A stretch of DNA of 39,504 bases. It comes from Amycolatopsis eburnea. GTDB lineage: Bacteria > Actinomycetota > Actinomycetes > Mycobacteriales > Pseudonocardiaceae. How positions within the stretch are numbered: the stretch's first letter is position 1; each line of letters opens with the position of its first letter. Positions 36,982 to 39,504 of the stretch are shown piece after piece. The stretch covers positions 1 through 39,504 of the forward strand of contig NZ_RSEC01000006.1 of assembly GCF_003937945.1 (NCBI RefSeq). Direction: 5' to 3'. Under the pieces are notes generated by a model. It did not search any database. It saw only the letters and a program-made list of their open reading frames with translations, and was not told the DNA's origin. Made by a program: the position numbers and the translations under genes.

Positions 36982-37094
36982 TAGCGAACTCTAGCGACAA
37001 TTAGCGATCCCGCAACCCCTCAAGATCACAGGACGAAAACGTGACAGTCAGTGTCCACGTGTGTACTAGCGCTCCTTTGCGCTAATATTCGCTA
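36982..37094. promoter_or_regulatory. Divergent control region with six TAGCG operator half-sites
   Basis: TAGCGA occurs at 36982, 36992 and 37002, exactly 10 bp apart. TAGCG occurs at 37067, and its complement CGCTA at 37080 and 37090, again 10 bp apart. Left sites cover the leftward promoter; right sites cover TAATAT (37083-37088), a good -10 box for the rightward gene at 37112. Spacing of one helical turn implies cooperative binding of a repressor on one DNA face. Confidence 0.75.
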
Positions 37095-37111
37095 GACCGA
37101 GGGGAGCGGGC

Positions 37112-37531
37112 ATGTCGGACGAAGATCGAAGTGCGCTGGCGAGGCGCATGGAAGACGAGAACATCCGCCGCGACGTCTCGTGGGAGGAGGTCTCGGCGGA
37201 GAGCGGACTATCGACAGCGCTGCTGCGCAACATCCGGACAGGTAAGAGTCCTGTCACCCGGAAGAGCGCGCACAAAATCGAGCTCTTTTACGGCTGGCCA
37301 GCTGGCGAAGTCCAACGCCTACTCACGCCAGCCGACCCCTCCGACGAGGAGATTGCCGGGATGTCCGCGCGCGAGCTCGCAGCGTATGCACTGCGCGTGG
37401 AACGGACGCGCGGCGTCGAGGCGCGTCGAGCGTGGCTAAAGCATGCTTACGCTGTGTGGCGGGAAGCACTCGGCCCTGCTGCCACAGACTCGCCCGAATG
37501 GCAAGTCGAAGTCGGCCATTCGGACGCGTGA
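37112..37531 (+). CDS. HTH repressor candidate, 139 aa
   Basis: An XRE-like helix-turn-helix spans about residues 20-65 (VSWEEVSAESGLSTALLRNI, RTGKSPVTRKSAHKIELFYG, WPAGEVQRLL). The C-terminal half is helical (SARELAAYALRVERTRGVEA, RRAWLKHAYAVWREALG), suitable for dimerisation. It is divergent from the Cro-like gene, transcribed toward the integrase end, and its promoter overlaps operator half-sites, fitting a lysogeny repressor. GAGGGGAG precedes the ATG. Repressor function is inferred. Confidence 0.75.
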   Translation: MSDEDRSALARRMEDENIRRDVSWEEVSAESGLSTALLRNIRTGKSPVTRKSAHKIELFYGWPAGEVQRLLTPADPSDEEIAGMSARELAAYALRVERTRGVEARRAWLKHAYAVWREALGPAATDSPEWQVEVGHSDA

Positions 37532-37648
37532 CATCGATTTGCAACCTGTCACTGCTACTTCCGGGTGACTAGTCCTAACTGGACATACCACACCTTCGAT
37601 TACCCTCAAGTTCTACGGAAAACCGTTGGGGGAAAAGAGGAGGGTGGA

Positions 37649-37864
37649 ATGTTCAGGGTCGTAGGGCTCGGACTGATCGTCATCGCCGGAGTGGTGACCA
37701 CAGCCGCATTAGCGGCACGTCACCACCGAGCCGTCGCGGTCACGGAACGTGATCTCGAAGCGTTGTCCGTCGTGTACGCCAGCGCGTACGACGAGGGCAG
37801 GCTGACCGGGATGGCCGAGGCGTTCGACGTGATCGCGGCAGACCGGCAGACGCAGCCTCGCTAA
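37649..37864 (+). CDS. Small membrane protein, 71 aa
   Basis: The ATG at 37649 follows GAGGAGGGTG, a strong ribosome site; the longer frame back to 37565 lacks one. Residues 3-26 are hydrophobic (RVVGLGLIVIAGVVTTAALA) and act as a signal-anchor. A charged helical domain follows (TERDLEALSVVYASAYDEGR). It lies downstream of the repressor candidate, so it may be expressed in lysogeny; superinfection exclusion is a possibility with no direct evidence. Confidence 0.65.
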   Translation: MFRVVGLGLIVIAGVVTTAALAARHHRAVAVTERDLEALSVVYASAYDEGRLTGMAEAFDVIAADRQTQPR

Positions 37865-37906
37865 CCGCCGGAGGCAAAGGCGGAGGCCGCTCCCCCGGCC
37901 CCCGTC

Positions 37907-39478
37907 CTACGCCTCCCCGTCCCGGACTCGCCACACCTCGACCACCGTCGCCGGATCGAAGTACCGCGCCCCACGCCCTGGCGGCAACAAGATGATCGAC
38001 TCGAACAGCACCTCGACGACCGCACGCTTCCGGTCAGCCATGAGCTCATCCCAGGCAGCCTGAACGTCCTCGGCGTAGATCAGGGGCGCGAGCACGTTGT
38101 ACTGCCCCATCTCCTCAATCTGCTCGTCGATTCGCTGCAGCTCATCGCGCGCGAATCGCTTTCCCGTCTGATATTCGACGTCGTTCGCGTCCTTATCGGA
38201 CATCCACTGCCGGGTCAAGATCTCCAGCTTGCTGCGCAGTTGCGCCCTCCTCGCGTGCAGTTCAGTCACGCTCGGCCCATCGTGCGGCCGCACCAGCAGG
38301 TCCGCAGCATCGGGACGAGAAAGCCGCTCGACCACCAGCTGCCCAACCCACGCGTCAGCCTGGTCGCCACGCCGGGCAACGTGCGCACCGCCGTACTCGG
38401 CGCACACCCGAGCGCCAGCCGGGGTCTCGCTCCACGCCGTCTTCGCTTTCCTCGAACACCGGTAGGAGAAGCCATGCGGGCCAGTGTGCCCCGCGACCAC
38501 GTACTCGCCGCACCAGCAGGTCGCAGCGCTAGAAAGCAGATGTCGCGGCGTGGGCTTGCGGTGCCGCCGCTTCGGGTCCTTCAGCAACGCGACGGCGTCC
38601 CGCCAGGTCTCCTCCGACACGATCGGATCCCAGGCGGCTTTGCCGACGATCTCCCCCTTGTGGTCGCGCAGACCGGCGTTGCGCGGCGCGAGCAGCAAGC
38701 GCCGCACCGAGTTGGGTCCCCACTCGCACGGCTCGCCCTCCTTGCCTCTGGCCCACCGCAGCATGCCGGAGCGCATGTTGGCCTTGTTGATCTTGCGTGC
38801 GATCCCCGCCAGGGTCGCGCCGGCGAGCAGGTCTTCATAAGCCGCGCGCACCATGGCCGCCTGCTCAGGATGGTGGGTGACTCGGTCCTCGTTGAACCCG
38901 AGCGGCACCGGCCCGGACGGCGGTTCACCTCGCAGCGCGGCCGCCAGGTTCTCGTCCTCGTGCCGGTCGCCCTTAACCTTGATTTCGCCGCGGGCCAGAG
39001 CCGCCAGGACGTCGGCGATGATCTGGCCGGACGGGCTGCCCATGTCGATGTCCGCGCCGCGCGTGAACACCAACAGGATGCCGGCCTTCTCGGAAGGCTC
39101 GAACAGCGCCAGCTGGTCGCCGCGGTTGCGAGTAAGCCGGAACATGTCGCGCGCGCCGACGACCTTCACGTGCCCCTGCTCGATCACCTCCAGCAGGCGG
39201 CGGAAGTCCGGGCGGGTACCGGCTTTCTTGGCGGACTGGTCGTTGTCGACGAAGATGTGGCGCCGATCGAGCGAAAACCCGCGTGCCCGGAACAGCTCGA
39301 GCAGCCCTTTGAACTGAGTTTCAACCTTGAACTCGTCGCCTTGGCGATCTTCGCTGATGCGCAAGTAGATCGCACCGGGCCGCTCGCCGGTAGCGGGCAC
39401 TTCGGCCAGCAGGTCCTTCAGCTGGGCACACAGGCGTTCGACCGTCGCGGCGGTCTCAACAGCGTGGTTTCTCCTCAC
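37907..39478 (-). CDS. int: Large serine integrase, 523 aa
   Basis: The N-terminal catalytic domain begins AIYLRISEDRQGDE, with the nucleophile Ser at residue 42. It continues with RARGFSLDRRHIFVDNDQSA, KKAGTRPDFRRLLEVIEQGH and DMFRLTRNRGDQLALFE. A recombinase domain follows (PLGFNEDRVTHHPEQAAMVR, GIARKINKAN), then a Cys-containing ribbon (CWCGEYVV, YRCSRK, VCAEYGG) and a C-terminal coiled coil (LRSKLEILTRQWMSDKDAND). It joins attP and attB in a single-subunit serine exchange. GTG 39478 lies seven bases after a -10 box (leaderless?); GTG 39400 would remove 26 residues. Confidence 0.93.
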   Translation of the reverse strand: MRRNHAVETAATVERLCAQLKDLLAEVPATGERPGAIYLRISEDRQGDEFKVETQFKGLLELFRARGFSLDRRHIFVDNDQSAKKAGTRPDFRRLLEVIEQGHVKVVGARDMFRLTRNRGDQLALFEPSEKAGILLVFTRGADIDMGSPSGQIIADVLAALARGEIKVKGDRHEDENLAAALRGEPPSGPVPLGFNEDRVTHHPEQAAMVRAAYEDLLAGATLAGIARKINKANMRSGMLRWARGKEGEPCEWGPNSVRRLLLAPRNAGLRDHKGEIVGKAAWDPIVSEETWRDAVALLKDPKRRHRKPTPRHLLSSAATCWCGEYVVAGHTGPHGFSYRCSRKAKTAWSETPAGARVCAEYGGAHVARRGDQADAWVGQLVVERLSRPDAADLLVRPHDGPSVTELHARRAQLRSKLEILTRQWMSDKDANDVEYQTGKRFARDELQRIDEQIEEMGQYNVLAPLIYAEDVQAAWDELMADRKRAVVEVLFESIILLPPGRGARYFDPATVVEVWRVRDGEA

Positions 39479-39481
39479 CTC

Positions 39482-39494
39482 TGCTATATTAGCA
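39482..39494 (-). promoter_or_regulatory. Integrase -10 box inside a small palindrome
   Basis: TGCTATATTAGCA has 5-bp inverted arms around TAT. On the minus strand it contains TAATAT (39491-39486), a near-perfect -10 box, seven bases before the integrase GTG. GCTAATAT also occurs in the divergent control region at 37081-37088, so the same repressor could bind here. The -35 box would lie at or beyond the window edge. Confidence 0.55.
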
Positions 39495-39504
39495 ACCGCC
39501 GTGT

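Larger units (their letters stand above)
1..39504. mobile_element. Temperate siphovirus genome or prophage filling the window
   Basis: Integrase, divergent repressor-like genes, an early operon, terminase, portal, capsid, tail tube, tape measure, tail tip and lysis genes occur in normal siphovirus order, almost all on the minus strand. A long tape measure and a frameshifted tail chaperone indicate a non-contractile tail. The integrase lies at the extreme right edge and accessory plus-strand genes at the left, the arrangement expected of an integrated prophage or of a circular map opened near attP. No matching direct repeat joins the two ends, so exact boundaries are not visible, and the leftmost operon could be host or phage. 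Confidence 0.8.

Noticed and set aside
37865..37906. Terminator between the convergent small membrane gene and integrase
   Set aside because: The GC-rich stretch has repeated GGAGGC/GGCGGAGG words but no clean inverted repeat.
1..39504. Search for terminal direct repeat or att core shared by both window ends
   Set aside because: The first 60 and last 60 bases share no convincing identical core by eye, so prophage boundaries were not claimed.

Overview
The window is GC-rich DNA (about 70 % by eye) with GTG starts, many 1- or 4-base gene overlaps and short promoter-to-start distances. It holds an almost complete temperate siphovirus or prophage of a high-GC actinomycete. An SsgA-like protein points to a morphologically complex host (Streptomyces or Pseudonocardiaceae type). 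The genus cannot be fixed from the sequence. No host housekeeping gene, rRNA, tRNA or CRISPR array was recognised.

Layout, right to left (most genes on the minus strand). A large serine integrase (39478-37907) sits at the right edge. Next is a control region with two divergent HTH genes (36980-36576 minus, 37112-37531 plus), separated by an intergenic region with six TAGCG half-sites. A dense early operon follows (36357-27485, 18 genes, nearly all with overlapping or abutting stops and starts). It encodes mostly small, often zinc-finger-like proteins of unknown function, a SsgA/SALP-family protein, and a clamp-like protein fused to an FtsK-gamma DNA-binding domain. A second minus block (27401-24571) carries an HNH protein and zinc-ribbon proteins. 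No polymerase, helicase or primase was seen, so replication probably relies on the host.

The late operon runs leftwards from about 24.5 kb: HNH endonuclease, P-loop kinase, small and large terminase, two small proteins, portal, an unknown head gene, a fused prohead protease/major capsid protein, head-tail connectors, two paralogous tail-tube-like proteins, gpG/gpGT with a -1 frameshift signal, tape measure, a large lectin-like tail protein, a minor tail protein, then a lysis cassette (small membrane protein, membrane-anchored collagen-like protein, GH25 endolysin, holin). Stem-loops lie 17-34 bases upstream of the first gene of four blocks (36387-36417, 27431-27468, 24382-24411, 15524-15597).

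The left 2.9 kb looks accessory. A divergent four-to-five-gene module (1638-2819) is bounded by near-identical terminator-containing direct repeats and driven by a symmetric promoter pair with three palindromes. Beyond it lie a small lipoprotein gene, a 270-bp non-coding stretch with five consecutive stem-loops, and a four-gene plus-strand operon joined by 4-base overlaps, including a 47-residue gene. The first 40 bases contain a palindrome that could be an attachment-site half or an operator. If the molecule is circular, it would lie directly upstream of the integrase.
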